Source: Bradyrhizobium sp. CSA207 (GTDB taxonomy: Bacteria; Pseudomonadota; Alphaproteobacteria; Rhizobiales; Xanthobacteraceae). Taken from it: a stretch of DNA of 64,000 bases. The stretch spans positions 1 through 64,000 of the forward strand of contig NZ_JAACFT010000018.1 in the NCBI RefSeq assembly GCF_029051685.1, given 5' to 3'. Each line of letters starts with the position of its first letter. Within the stretch, counting starts at the first letter, position 1. The notes below the pieces were generated by a model. It had not been told where the DNA came from. It saw only the letters and a list, made by a program, of their open reading frames with translations, and did not search any database. A program made the translations under genes and the position numbers. Of the stretch, positions 17,559 to 26,166 are shown piece after piece.

Positions 17559-18370
17559 TGCTCGGCGCTCCAGAACACCAGCCGACGCTCGACCGCGGCG
17601 ACCACCGCATAGAAGCCGGTGCCGAGCAGCGCGGCGGCGAGTAGAGCGGCCCAGATCGCAACGACGTTCTCGGTGAACATGGCCTGGAGCAGCAGCACGC
17701 CGAGCCCGGTGGTGTCGCCGAACCATTCGCCGACGATGGCGCCGACGAGGCTCAGCGACGCGGCAAGGCGCAGCGCCACGAAGATCTGCGGCAGTGCGGT
17801 TGGAAGCTGCAAGCGCAGCAGGAGCTGGCGGTTCGAGGCGCCGAAGCTGCGCATCAAGTCGACCTGCTTCGGATCGACGGTTTCGAGGCCCAGCAGCGTG
17901 TTCACCGTCACCGGAAAGAAGGTCAGATAGAACGCGATGATCGCCTTGGCGAGCAAAGTATTGCCGAACCACAGCACCACCAGTGCGCCGAAAGCGATGA
18001 CTGGAATGGTCTGCGACACCACGAAGATCGGAAAGATCATCTCGCGCAGCGCACGGACGCGGAAAAACACGACGCCCATGAGCACGCCGAACGCGCCGCC
18101 GGACGCAAAGCCGATCAGCGTCTCCGCCAGCGTGCGCAGGAAACCGTCGACATAGGCGCGAGGTGTAGCCGCCATTGCCATCAGGATCGTGCTGAGGCGA
18201 GGCAGATAATAAGGCCGGATGCCGAACAGCAGCACCGCGCCTTCCCAGATCACCGCCGCGACGGCGAGACCGAGCAGGAGCCGAATCAGCTTGCGCAGTG
18301 GAGCCGGCATCGCGATGCGCTGCGCAGCAACCCCGCTCTTACCAAGCGATGTCGCCGAAGGGCTGCTCAC
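17555..18370 (-). CDS. ABC transporter permease (SsuC/TauC/ThiX type)
   Basis: Second inner-membrane permease, 271 residues, with six hydrophobic segments and the coupling loop 'VDLMRSFGASNRQLLLRLQL'. That loop is nearly the same as in the sister permease at 16800, suggesting an old duplication. It starts with GTG overlapping the stop of the binding-protein gene; the next in-frame ATG is 20 codons later, directly before 'PAPLRKLIRLLLG', and is an alternative start. It works with the NMT1/THI5-like binding protein. Confidence 0.9.
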   Translation of the reverse strand: MSSPSATSLGKSGVAAQRIAMPAPLRKLIRLLLGLAVAAVIWEGAVLLFGIRPYYLPRLSTILMAMAATPRAYVDGFLRTLAETLIGFASGGAFGVLMGVVFFRVRALREMIFPIFVVSQTIPVIAFGALVVLWFGNTLLAKAIIAFYLTFFPVTVNTLLGLETVDPKQVDLMRSFGASNRQLLLRLQLPTALPQIFVALRLAASLSLVGAIVGEWFGDTTGLGVLLLQAMFTENVVAIWAALLAAALLGTGFYAVVAAVERRLVFWSAEQ

Positions 18371-19383
18371 GGCAGCCGGTCCGCCAGCGGAATGCTCTGG
18401 ATGAAGCTTGCGTCATAGGCGGCGGCGAGATCGAGCGGCTTGGAGATCACACCGTATTTCAGGAAGAAGTCGTGGGCGGTCTTGACCGTGTCGGCATCGA
18501 TCCAGAACATGCCGTTCTTCGCTGCGGCGCCGGCGGTCATCAGGCGCTTCACTTCGGTGAGCATGAACTCCTGCTGCGCGCGGTCGAGTGTCGGGGCTGT
18601 GGCCATCACGGTGTCGACGGCGCCCTTGGGATCGGAGAACGCATCCTTCCAGCCCTTCAGCGACGCCCGCAGGAACGCCTTGACGAGCTCCGGCTTCTCC
18701 TTGGCGGTCGCTTCGGCGACGATCAGCGTGTCGCGCGGAAAGGTGATTCCATAGTCCTCGGCGACGAAGGTCTTCAGGCTGTCCTTCGGCATGCGTGACT
18801 GGATGGTATAGAACTCGTTGTAATAGGTCGCCGTGACCACATCGACGCTGCCGTCGACGAAGGGCGTCACCGAAACCTGCTGCGGCTGGATCTTCAGCTC
18901 ATCCGGCTTGATGCCTTCCTTGGCCAGCATGCCGTTCAGCACGTGGTTGGCACCGGTGAACCAGGTGGTGACGGTCTTGCCCTTGAAGTCCTGGATCGTC
19001 TTCACCGGCCCTTCCTTGCGGGTGACGAAGATGAAAGGGGTGATCTGGTGCGATACGCCGATGCAGACGATCGGCAGTCCCTTGTCGCGAGCCGCAAACA
19101 CGCTGTCGGTGCCGCCGGAGAGGCCGAACGTGTCGGCGCCGGTCGCGACCAGGTTCTCGGTGAGCAGGTTGGGCCCGCCGGGATTGATGGTGAGGTCGAT
19201 GCCCTCGGCCTTGTAGTAGCCCTTGGCCGCTGCGACATAGAAGCCGGCGAACTGCGCCTGTGGCAGCCATTTCAGGCGCAGGCTCGCCTTCTGCAACTCG
19301 GCGGCGGGCGCGGCCATGACAAGCGAGCCGGTCGCCAGCGCGATGGCGGAAAGGACTGAGAAGGCGTGGCGGCGGCTCAACAT
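18367..19383 (-). CDS. ABC transporter substrate-binding protein (NMT1/THI5-like)
   Basis: Periplasmic binding protein of 338 residues with a signal peptide (hydrophobic residues about 9-25, cleavage near 'MAAPAAE'). The mature start 'LRLKWLPQAQFAGFYVAAAK' followed by 'GYYKAEGIDLTINPGGP' is the signature of the NMT1/THI5-like group. That group binds thiamine-pyrimidine precursors, riboflavin and related N-heterocycles. The neighbouring monooxygenase and aldolase make a catabolic substrate more likely than a vitamin. It is third in the leftward operon, after the ATPase and aldolase genes. Confidence 0.9.
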   Translation of the reverse strand: MLSRRHAFSVLSAIALATGSLVMAAPAAELQKASLRLKWLPQAQFAGFYVAAAKGYYKAEGIDLTINPGGPNLLTENLVATGADTFGLSGGTDSVFAARDKGLPIVCIGVSHQITPFIFVTRKEGPVKTIQDFKGKTVTTWFTGANHVLNGMLAKEGIKPDELKIQPQQVSVTPFVDGSVDVVTATYYNEFYTIQSRMPKDSLKTFVAEDYGITFPRDTLIVAEATAKEKPELVKAFLRASLKGWKDAFSDPKGAVDTVMATAPTLDRAQQEFMLTEVKRLMTAGAAAKNGMFWIDADTVKTAHDFFLKYGVISKPLDLAAAYDASFIQSIPLADRLP

Positions 19384-19405
19384 GGCATACTCCAGGCGGT
19401 GAAAA

Positions 19406-20197
19406 TCAATTGCGATAGGAAGAATCGATGCGGTCGAGCTGGCGCATCAGCGCCGGCCATTCGCGTTCGCCGGGCACGAGGATGTCGCCCTTCAATTCCC
19501 AGAACTGGCGGGCGGCCTTCTCGCAGACCTCGTGCGGCGGCATCACCAGCTTGGCGCCGGCTGCGGCCGCCGCCTGCATCTGGAGCTGGATCCGCGCAGC
19601 GCGCTCGAAATAGTAGAGCAGCATGAAGGCCTCGCCCGGCGTCCGGCCGACGGTGAGGATGCCGTGGTTGCGCATCAGCATCACCTTGTGCGGGCCGAGG
19701 TCGCGCACCAGGCGGACCTGCTCGTCGAGATCGATGGCGACGCCTTCGTAATCGTGGAAGGCCTGGCGGTCGTAGAAGCGCATCGCGAACTGGCTGAGCG
19801 GCAGCAGGCCGTTCTCCTGCCCTGAGACCGCAACGCTCGCGTCGGAATGGGTGTGAAGCACGCAGGCCGCGTCGTGGTTCGACGTGTGGATCGCTGCATG
19901 GATCACGAAGGCGGCGACATTGACGGCATAAGGCGTGTCGTCGAGCTTGTTGCCCTTGGTGTCGATCTTCACCAGGCTCGACGCCGTGATCTCGTCGAAC
20001 AACAGGCCGTAGGGATTGATGAGAAACTGATCCTCATGGCCGGGGACGCGCAAGGAGATGTGATTGTAGATCAGGTCGTCCATTCCGAGCTTGGCGACCA
20101 TGCGATAGCAGGCCGCAAGCTTGATCCGGGCATCCCACTCGGCTGGTTCGATGCCGCGCGGCTTGGCTTGCGGTTCTCTCGCTGACATCGCGTTCAC
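19406..20197 (-). CDS. Class II aldolase/adducin family protein
   Basis: Zn-dependent aldolase-fold protein, 263 residues. The family core is 'DDLIYNHISLRVPGHEDQF', the metal-binding 'CVLHTHSDASVAVSG' (His-x-His) and 'VMLMRNHGILTVGRTPGEAF' with the third His. It has the adducin-type arrangement rather than fuculose-aldolase motifs, so cleavage of a C-C bond, decarboxylation or epimerisation are all possible. Its start overlaps the stop of the ATPase gene (4 bases), so the two are co-translated in the importer operon. The substrate is presumably the imported compound or its oxidation product. Confidence 0.87.
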   Translation of the reverse strand: MNAMSAREPQAKPRGIEPAEWDARIKLAACYRMVAKLGMDDLIYNHISLRVPGHEDQFLINPYGLLFDEITASSLVKIDTKGNKLDDTPYAVNVAAFVIHAAIHTSNHDAACVLHTHSDASVAVSGQENGLLPLSQFAMRFYDRQAFHDYEGVAIDLDEQVRLVRDLGPHKVMLMRNHGILTVGRTPGEAFMLLYYFERAARIQLQMQAAAAAGAKLVMPPHEVCEKAARQFWELKGDILVPGEREWPALMRQLDRIDSSYRN

Positions 20198-21057
20198 GGC
20201 GTCTTCTCCTGCGCGATGGAGGATTGGAACGACTTCATGCTTTCCTCCTCGATCGCATCGAGCAGCGTTCGCTTGAGGCGCACGAATTCGGGGGAGGTGA
20301 CGATCTCGGGCCGGCGCGGGCGGGGGAGTTGGACGACTTGTTCGAGCTTCACCGAGCCGGGACGGGCGGTCATCACCAGCACGCGGTCGCCGAGGAAGAT
20401 CGCCTCGTCGACGTCATGGGTGATGAAGAGAATGGTGCGGCGGTATTTCTGCCAGACATCGAGCAGCCAGCGCTGCATCATCGCCCGCGTCAGCGCGTCG
20501 AGTGCGCCGAACGGCTCGTCGAGCAGCATCAGGTCGCGTTCGAACAGGAAGGTGCGCATCAAGGCGACGCGCTGGCGCATGCCGCCCGACAATTGGTTGG
20601 GGTATTGCTTCTCGAAGCCGGCCAGCCCGAACTCGGGCAACATCTTCAGCGCCTTGGTGCGTGCCTGGTCGCGCGGCATGCCCTCGACCTCGAGCGCGAG
20701 GATGGCGTTGTCCACCACGTTGCGCCAGGGAAACAAGAGGTCGCGCTGCGGCATGAAGGAGACGCGGCCGAGCAGGTCGGCGGCATGGCAGCTCTTGCCC
20801 TCGAAGCGCAGGATGCCGCCGGCATCTGGCTCTTCCAATCCTGCGACGATGTTGAAAAGGGTGCTCTTGCCGCAGCCGCTCGGGCCGACGACGGTGACGA
20901 ATTCGCCGGGGGCGATGTTCGCCTCGAACCCCGAGAGTGCAGCGACGAGGCCGAAGGTCTTGCTCACCGCGCGCAGCTCAAGCAGCGGCTCAGGCTTCGG
21001 ATGAGCCTGCGGGGCTTCGGTAGCCGGTCCGGGATGGGGGAGGCGGGCAGCCTGCAC
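20194..21057 (-). CDS. ABC transporter ATP-binding protein (SsuB/TauB/ThiZ type)
   Basis: ATPase of the NMT1/THI5-type importer, 287 residues. Walker A is 'GPSGCGKST' (about residues 58-66), the signature is 'LSGGMRQRVALMR', Walker B is 'LMLLDEPFGALD' and the switch His lies in 'FITHDVDEA'. It is first in the leftward operon and starts with GTG at 21057; no ATG is available nearby that keeps the N-terminal strand. Its promoter must lie in the 227-base gap shared with the divergent GntR gene, where TTGTATA elements occur. Confidence 0.9.
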   Translation of the reverse strand: MQAARLPHPGPATEAPQAHPKPEPLLELRAVSKTFGLVAALSGFEANIAPGEFVTVVGPSGCGKSTLFNIVAGLEEPDAGGILRFEGKSCHAADLLGRVSFMPQRDLLFPWRNVVDNAILALEVEGMPRDQARTKALKMLPEFGLAGFEKQYPNQLSGGMRQRVALMRTFLFERDLMLLDEPFGALDALTRAMMQRWLLDVWQKYRRTILFITHDVDEAIFLGDRVLVMTARPGSVKLEQVVQLPRPRRPEIVTSPEFVRLKRTLLDAIEEESMKSFQSSIAQEKTP

Positions 21058-21284
21058 CGGGATGTCCTTGTATAATGGCGGCGGCCATTCGCATACGAAA
21101 ACGGACCGCGTCGAAATCTCTTAGCAACTCGTGTGCCAGTGCGATTTCCGGGCAAATCAGGCATAAGACTTGCGAGATCGATGGCGAGCATGTTGGAGTC
21201 GCGCGCGTCTCGGCGAGAAAATCGGTCGTTTCGCTGGAGGTTGGGTGCCATTTTGTATACTTATATCTGTATCGGAGAAACATG
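21058..21284. promoter_or_regulatory. Divergent promoter region with TTGTATA-type elements (candidate GntR operators)
   Basis: The gap between the leftward importer operon and the rightward gntR operon. It contains TTGTATAATGG near 21068 and TTTTGTATACTTATAT at 21251-21266, the latter with the palindrome GTATAC. A further TTGGTATGCAAA lies at 22011, ahead of the SDR gene. FCD-type GntR regulators often bind TTGTATAC-like palindromes, so autoregulation is plausible but unproven. Confidence 0.4.
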
Positions 21285-21998
21285 ATGGCGGATGTTGATG
21301 CACATATCGGAGGCAGGCGCGTGAAAAACGGGCAGGAGTCCCTGGCGCCAGGTCCCGGCACGACGCTCGCCGAAAGCCTGCGCCAAAAGCTTGAGGGCGC
21401 GATCGCCGCGGGGCACCTCGAACCGGGCAGTCGGCTCGACGAGCAGGAGATCGCCCAGCGCTTCGGCGTCTCGCGCACGCCGGTGCGGGAGGCGTTCCGC
21501 CTCATGGCCGCCAACAATCTGGTCGAGTTGCGCGGACGGCAGGGCGCGACGGTCCGCAGCATCAAGGCGCAGGCGCTGATCGAGATGTTCCAGGTCATGG
21601 CGGAGCTCGAGGGGCTCTGTGCGCGGCTCGCCGCCCGGCGCGTCTCCCAGGCTTGGGGAGCTGAAATTGGCAAGGTACACCAGCAGCTTGTGGCGGCAGG
21701 CGAGACCGGCGACATCGATGTATTCTACGACATCAACCAGGAATTCCACGAGGCGATCTATGAGGCCTCACGCAACACCTTCCTGGCCGAGCAGACCCGC
21801 AAGCTGCGCAATCAGGTGGCGGCGTATCGCCGCCGGGTGACGCGCATGCCGAACCGGATCGCCGATACCGTTCGCGAGCACGAGGCGATCATGCGGGCGA
21901 TCCTGGCCCACGATCCGGAGCGGGCGCACAGCGCCATGCGCGATCATGTCAACCTGCTCGGCGACAACCTGCTGGATTTCCTTGCCGCCTTCGAATGA
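21285..21998 (+). CDS. GntR-family regulator (FCD subfamily)
   Basis: Transcription factor of 237 residues. The N-terminal winged helix has 'SRLDEQEIAQRFGVSRTPVR' (HTH) and the C-terminal all-helical FCD ligand domain shows the metal-site residues in 'FYDINQEFHEAIYEAS', 'VREHEAIMRAIL' and 'MRDHVNLLG'. Two adjacent ATGs (21282 and 21285) follow GGAG at 21274-21277; the second has the better spacing. The frame is open further left but without coding character. It heads the rightward catabolic operon and lies divergent to the importer/monooxygenase operon, so it probably controls both. Confidence 0.92.
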   Translation: MADVDAHIGGRRVKNGQESLAPGPGTTLAESLRQKLEGAIAAGHLEPGSRLDEQEIAQRFGVSRTPVREAFRLMAANNLVELRGRQGATVRSIKAQALIEMFQVMAELEGLCARLAARRVSQAWGAEIGKVHQQLVAAGETGDIDVFYDINQEFHEAIYEASRNTFLAEQTRKLRNQVAAYRRRVTRMPNRIADTVREHEAIMRAILAHDPERAHSAMRDHVNLLGDNLLDFLAAFE

Positions 21999-22025
21999 CC
22001 TTCCGGTCGCTTGGTATGCAAATTG

Positions 22026-22044
22026 CTAGATCGTGTATATCTAG
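22026..22044. promoter_or_regulatory. Inverted repeat upstream of the SDR gene (candidate operator)
   Basis: CTAGAT (22026-22031), a 7-base spacer CGTGTAT, and ATCTAG (22039-22044): a perfect 6-bp inverted repeat 22 bases before the GTG start of the SDR gene and 27 bases after the GntR stop. The spacing suits a dimeric regulator. It could alternatively be part of a weak hairpin. Confidence 0.45.
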
Positions 22045-22065
22045 CCTGCATCCTGGAGACCCGGA

Positions 22066-22845
22066 GTGGACCTTAAGCTGACGAACAAGACCGCCCTGAT
22101 CACCGGCGCATCGAAAGGAATTGGACTTGCAGTGGCCGATCTCTTCGCCGCGGAAGGGTGTCACCTGCATCTCGCCGCCCGCAACGGCGAGGCCATGCTC
22201 CAGGCCAAGCGGAAGCTGGAAGCGCGACACGGCGTGAAGATCACGATCCATGCACTCGACCTCTCAAGCACGGCAGCGATGGAGAAGCTCGCGGGCGAGG
22301 TCGGCGACATCGACATCCTCGTCAACAATGCCGGCGACATCCCGGCCGGTTCGCTCGAAGTCCTCGATGATGCGGCATGGCGGCGCGGCTTCGATCTCAA
22401 GGTGTTCGGCTACATCACGCTGTCGCGTCTCTATTATCCGCGTATGAAGGGCAAGGACGGCGTCATCATCAATATCATCGGCAATTCCGGCGAGAACTGG
22501 GACGCGAGCTATATCGCGGGCTCGACCGGCAATGCGGCGCTGATGTCCTTCACCAAGGCGCTTGGTGGCCGCAGCCTCGATCACGGGGTGCGCGTCGTCG
22601 CGGTCAACCCAGGGCCTGTCGCGACTGATCGCATGCTCAAGATCATGAAGCGCAAATCGATCGATATGCTCGGCGATGAAAGCCGCTGGGAGGAGCTGTT
22701 CGACAAATATCCGGGCAAGCGGCCGGCGACCTCGGAGGAGGTCGCCGATCTCGTCGCCTTCCTGTCCTCGCCGCGCTCCGGCTACATCACCGGTACCGTG
22801 GTGACGATCGACGGCGGCATTGCCGCGCGCGGCTCAGTGATCTGA
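22066..22845 (+). CDS. Short-chain dehydrogenase/reductase lacking the canonical YxxxK motif
   Basis: SDR-fold protein of 259 residues. The cofactor motif TGxxxGIG is intact ('LITGASKGIGLAVADLFAAE', residues 11-30) as is 'ILVNNAG' (84-90). After the expected catalytic Ser (Ser141 in 'IIGNSGENWDASYIAGS') the usual Tyr-x-x-x-Lys is missing: by alignment with 'KAAL' of typical SDRs the Lys position is Asn156 and the Tyr position Gly152. A Tyr at 149 is followed by no Lys. Start is GTG 22066 with GGAGACCCGGA upstream. It is first of the metabolic genes behind GntR, eight bases before the aminotransferase. It may bind NAD(P) but use different chemistry. Confidence 0.88.
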   Translation: MDLKLTNKTALITGASKGIGLAVADLFAAEGCHLHLAARNGEAMLQAKRKLEARHGVKITIHALDLSSTAAMEKLAGEVGDIDILVNNAGDIPAGSLEVLDDAAWRRGFDLKVFGYITLSRLYYPRMKGKDGVIINIIGNSGENWDASYIAGSTGNAALMSFTKALGGRSLDHGVRVVAVNPGPVATDRMLKIMKRKSIDMLGDESRWEELFDKYPGKRPATSEEVADLVAFLSSPRSGYITGTVVTIDGGIAARGSVI

Positions 22846-22852
22846 GGCGTCG

Positions 22853-23998
22853 ATGTCGAAGCCTCAATCCGCGGCACTGATCCGCAACCGCTATTTCGAC
22901 GAGCTCTCGGTGAGGCCGGGACTCTATTGGCTCGGCCAGAACACCAATCATATCGAGAGCCATCCCGCCGTGCGCGAGGCGATGCTGCGCTCGATCGAGG
23001 CCGGCGAGTTCAATGCCTATGCTCCGCCGCTCGGCTTCGAGGCGCTGCGCGCCGCGATCGTCGCCGATCTCGGCACGCCCGGCGCAGAGGCATTGGTGAC
23101 CGAGGGGGGCGTCAACGCGCTGGCGATGATCTGTCGCGCGCGCTGCAAGCCCGGCACCACGCTGGTGACGACCGATCCGACCTGGAAATGGCCGTGCCTG
23201 TTCGCGCGTCAGCAGGGCTCCGAGGTGATCGAGATTCCGATCTACGATCCGGCCTGCAACTACCGCCTGACGCCCGAGGCGTTGAAAGCGAATGTCGATG
23301 AGCGCACCGCGATCATCTATCTCGTCGATCCCAACAATCCGCTCGGCATCCGCTACACCCGCGAGGAGATCGAGAGCTTTGCCGCGATCGCGCGCGATTG
23401 CGGCGCGCTGCTGGTGCACGATTGCACCTACCGTGATTTCGCCGACGACCACACGCCAGCGCTTCACGTGGCGCCGCAAGGCTCGGTCGTTTCAACCAGC
23501 TTTTCAAAATGGCTCGGGCTTGCCGGCCTGCGGATCGGTGCTCTGGTCGCCGCGCCAGGTCTGTTCGAGGAGCTGGCGCAGACCTCCACCAGCGTCCTCG
23601 GTGCGAGCGTCATCGCCCAGCGCGCGGCGCAGGCGGGGTTGTCGGTCAAGACCGAATGGATGAAGAAGGTCCGCAGCACTGACCGGGCCAACAAGGCGAT
23701 GATCCAGGAGGCGGCGGTCGCGATCGACGGATTGGCGCTGCCGATCATGCCGTCGCATGGGAACTTCCTGGTGCTGGAGACCATCGCGGCGGGCATCCGT
23801 CCCGAGGCGCTGGTCGAGTGCTATCGCCGTCAGGGCATCATGATCCGCCAGGGCACCTACCACACGCAGCGTTTCGGCGACCGTTTCGTCAAGATCAGCA
23901 CGTCCGTGCCGCCGTCCTGGGTCGACAAGTTTTGCACGCTGCTGCCGGACATGATTGTGCAGGCGCGCACGCTCAACGACCTGCCGCCGCAATTCTAG
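22853..23998 (+). CDS. PLP-dependent aminotransferase (class I/II, fold type I)
   Basis: Aminotransferase of 381 residues. The PLP lysine is Lys219 in 'VVSTSFSKWLGLAGLRIGAL'. The Asn and Asp of the cofactor pocket are in 'YLVDPNNPLGIRYTREE' and 'GALLVHDCTYRDFADD', and the C-terminal Arg region is 'GDRFVKISTSVPPSWVD'. Members act on aspartate-, kynurenine- or histidinol-phosphate-like substrates; the specific substrate is not evident. It sits eight bases after the SDR and is immediately followed by an alpha/beta hydrolase, indicating a co-transcribed pathway. Confidence 0.92.
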   Translation: MSKPQSAALIRNRYFDELSVRPGLYWLGQNTNHIESHPAVREAMLRSIEAGEFNAYAPPLGFEALRAAIVADLGTPGAEALVTEGGVNALAMICRARCKPGTTLVTTDPTWKWPCLFARQQGSEVIEIPIYDPACNYRLTPEALKANVDERTAIIYLVDPNNPLGIRYTREEIESFAAIARDCGALLVHDCTYRDFADDHTPALHVAPQGSVVSTSFSKWLGLAGLRIGALVAAPGLFEELAQTSTSVLGASVIAQRAAQAGLSVKTEWMKKVRSTDRANKAMIQEAAVAIDGLALPIMPSHGNFLVLETIAAGIRPEALVECYRRQGIMIRQGTYHTQRFGDRFVKISTSVPPSWVDKFCTLLPDMIVQARTLNDLPPQF

Positions 23999-24008
23999 GA
24001 TGATGCCG

Positions 24009-24890
24009 ATGACAATGATCACGACCAGCGACGGCGTGAAGCTTCATGTGGAAGAGGCGGGCGAGGGTACGCCGATCCTCTTCATTCATGAATTCGGCGG
24101 CAATCATGCCAGTTGGGAGCCGCAGCTTCGCTATTTCAGCCGGCGCCATCGCTGCATTACCTACGCCGCACGTGGCTATCCGCCGTCGGATGTGCCTGAC
24201 AGCGTGGAGGCGTATTCGCAGGCGCTCGCTGCGGATGATGCGGTTGCCGTGCTCGATGCGCTGAAGATCGAGAAGGCGCACATCGTCGGTCTGTCGATGG
24301 GTGGCTTCTGCACGGTGCATTTCGGTCTGCGCACGCCGGAGCGCGCTTTGTCGTTGACGGTGGCCGGCGCCGGCTACGGCTGCGAAAAGGAATATGAGGA
24401 GTATTTTCGCGGTGTCTCGCTCGAAGTTGCCGACAATTTCGAGAAGCAGGGCGCGAAGGAGTTCTCCAGGATCTATGCGCTCGGCGCGAGCCGCGTCCAG
24501 TTCCAGAACAAGGATCCGCGTGGCTGGCGGGAATTCGCCGATCGGCTCGCGACCCATTCCGACCGCGGCGCCGCCAACACCATGCGCGGCGTCCAGGCGC
24601 GGCGGCCGTCGTTTTACGACCTCGAGGATGGTCTGAGGACGATGATGGTGCCGACGCTGGTGGTCGTCGGCGACGAGGACGATCATTGTCTCCAGCCCGG
24701 CATCTTCCTGAAAAAGACAATTCCGGCTTGCGGCCTCTCGGTATTCCCCAAGACCGGTCACACGCTCAATCTGGAAGAGCCGGCAGCGTTCAACGCGCTG
24801 CTCGCCGAGTTCATCGCCCAGGTCGAAGCCGGACACTGGCAGCGGCGTGATCCACGCGCGTTGCCGGGCCAGATCATGCGCACGAAGTAG
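24009..24890 (+). CDS. Alpha/beta-fold hydrolase
   Basis: Hydrolase of 293 residues with the classic catalytic triad: nucleophile Ser96 in 'HIVGLSMGGF', the acid in 'LVVVGDEDDHC' and the base in 'FPKTGHTLNLEE'; the oxyanion loop is 'ILFIHEFGGNHASW'. Family members cleave esters, lactones or C-C bonds. The start is ambiguous among ATG 24000, 24003 and 24009; 24009 gives proper spacing from AGGA at the preceding stop. It lies 10 bases after the aminotransferase. Its role may be hydrolysis of a ring-opening product, which is inference. Confidence 0.88.
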   Translation: MTMITTSDGVKLHVEEAGEGTPILFIHEFGGNHASWEPQLRYFSRRHRCITYAARGYPPSDVPDSVEAYSQALAADDAVAVLDALKIEKAHIVGLSMGGFCTVHFGLRTPERALSLTVAGAGYGCEKEYEEYFRGVSLEVADNFEKQGAKEFSRIYALGASRVQFQNKDPRGWREFADRLATHSDRGAANTMRGVQARRPSFYDLEDGLRTMMVPTLVVVGDEDDHCLQPGIFLKKTIPACGLSVFPKTGHTLNLEEPAAFNALLAEFIAQVEAGHWQRRDPRALPGQIMRTK

Positions 24891-24897
24891 CAGATCG

Positions 24898-26166
24898 ATG
24901 ACGAGCCAGCCCCTGATCAACGCCGATCGGCTCTGGACCCGCTTGATGGCGCTCGCCGAGATTGGGGCGACGCCGGCCGGCGGCGTCAACCGTCAGGCGT
25001 TAAGCGATGGTGAAATCGCTGCTTGGCGCCGTGTCATCGGCTGGGCCCTCGAAGCGGGGTTGACGCCGTCGACGGATGCCGCGGGAAATCTGTTTTTGGC
25101 ACTGGCGGGGCAAGATCGCGCCGCGCCGCCATTCTTGCTCGGCAGCCATCTCGATAGCCAGCCGACCGGCGGAAAATTCGACGGAGCGGCCGGCGTGATG
25201 GCGGCGCTCGAGGCGGCTGTCACGCTCGCCGAGCAAGGCGACAAGCCCGCGCGCGACGTCATTGTCGTCGCCTGGATGAACGAGGAAGGCTCGCGCTTCG
25301 CCCCGGGCATGATGGGCTCGGAGGCCTTTACCGGGGAGCGCGACGTGGCGGCGATTCGCGCCGCGCGGGATGCAGACGGCGTCAGTGTTGGTGAAGCGCT
25401 CGATCGTCTCCATCAGGCTTTTCCCGATCTGCCGCACAGGCCGCTCGGCTTTGCCGTGGAGAGCTATCTCGAATTGCATATCGAGCAGGGACCGCTGCTG
25501 GAAGCGGCCGCCTGCACGATCGGCGTCGTCACCGGCATCCAGGGCAAGAAGACGTTTCAGGTGATTGTCGAGGGTGCGGAGGGACATGCAGGTACGCTCG
25601 CGCAGCAGGAGAGGCGGGATGCGCTCGCCGCCTTTGCGCGGATCGCAACCGCGCTCCATGCCGAGATCGGCACCATCGACACCGACATCAAATTTACCAT
25701 CGGTCGGCTGGCCGTCATGCCGAATGCACCGTCGGTGGTGCCGTCGCGCGTCAGCTTCAGCATCGATCTGCGTCACCCGGAGAATGCGGCGCTCACCGCA
25801 GCCGGTGCCCGCATTACAGCTCTCTGCCGCGAGTACGCTCCTCCTTGCACGGTCACGGTGACGCCGCTGGTCGATGCGCCGTCGAACGCGTTCGATCCGC
25901 AGCTGCAGGCAAGCATCGCCCAGGCCTCGCGAGACCAGGGGCATCCCGCCATGGCCATTCTCTCGGCCGCCGGTCACGATGCCCGTCATCTCGCCAAGAT
26001 CTGTCCGGCGGCAATGATCTTCATTCCGTGCCGCGACGGTGCGAGCCATGTGGAGCACGAATGGGCCGAGCCAGCCGATGTTGCCGCGGGCGCGTCTGTC
26101 TTAGTGCAAGTGTTGCGAGAGGTTGAGCTCGCCAGGCGATCTGCGCGACATGAGGCGGGGCGATGA
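24898..26166 (+). CDS. M20-family amidohydrolase (allantoate amidohydrolase / N-carbamoyl-L-amino acid hydrolase)
   Basis: Zn-dependent C-N hydrolase of 422 residues. Metal and catalytic residues are visible in 'LLGSHLDSQPTGGKFDGAAG' (His, Asp), 'VVAWMNEEGSRFAPGMMGS' (Glu-Glu), 'LELHIEQGPLLE' (His) and 'SHVEHEWAEP' (C-terminal His). The dimerisation lid contains 'GAEGHAGTLAQQERRDALAA'. This subgroup hydrolyses allantoate, ureidoglycolate, N-carbamoyl-beta-alanine or N-carbamoyl amino acids, releasing ammonia and CO2; which one cannot be told. ATG 24898 is the first start after the hydrolase stop. Its stop overlaps the flavin reductase start (GATGA). It fits ureide or hydantoin degradation. 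Confidence 0.92.
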   Translation: MTSQPLINADRLWTRLMALAEIGATPAGGVNRQALSDGEIAAWRRVIGWALEAGLTPSTDAAGNLFLALAGQDRAAPPFLLGSHLDSQPTGGKFDGAAGVMAALEAAVTLAEQGDKPARDVIVVAWMNEEGSRFAPGMMGSEAFTGERDVAAIRAARDADGVSVGEALDRLHQAFPDLPHRPLGFAVESYLELHIEQGPLLEAAACTIGVVTGIQGKKTFQVIVEGAEGHAGTLAQQERRDALAAFARIATALHAEIGTIDTDIKFTIGRLAVMPNAPSVVPSRVSFSIDLRHPENAALTAAGARITALCREYAPPCTVTVTPLVDAPSNAFDPQLQASIAQASRDQGHPAMAILSAAGHDARHLAKICPAAMIFIPCRDGASHVEHEWAEPADVAAGASVLVQVLREVELARRSARHEAGR

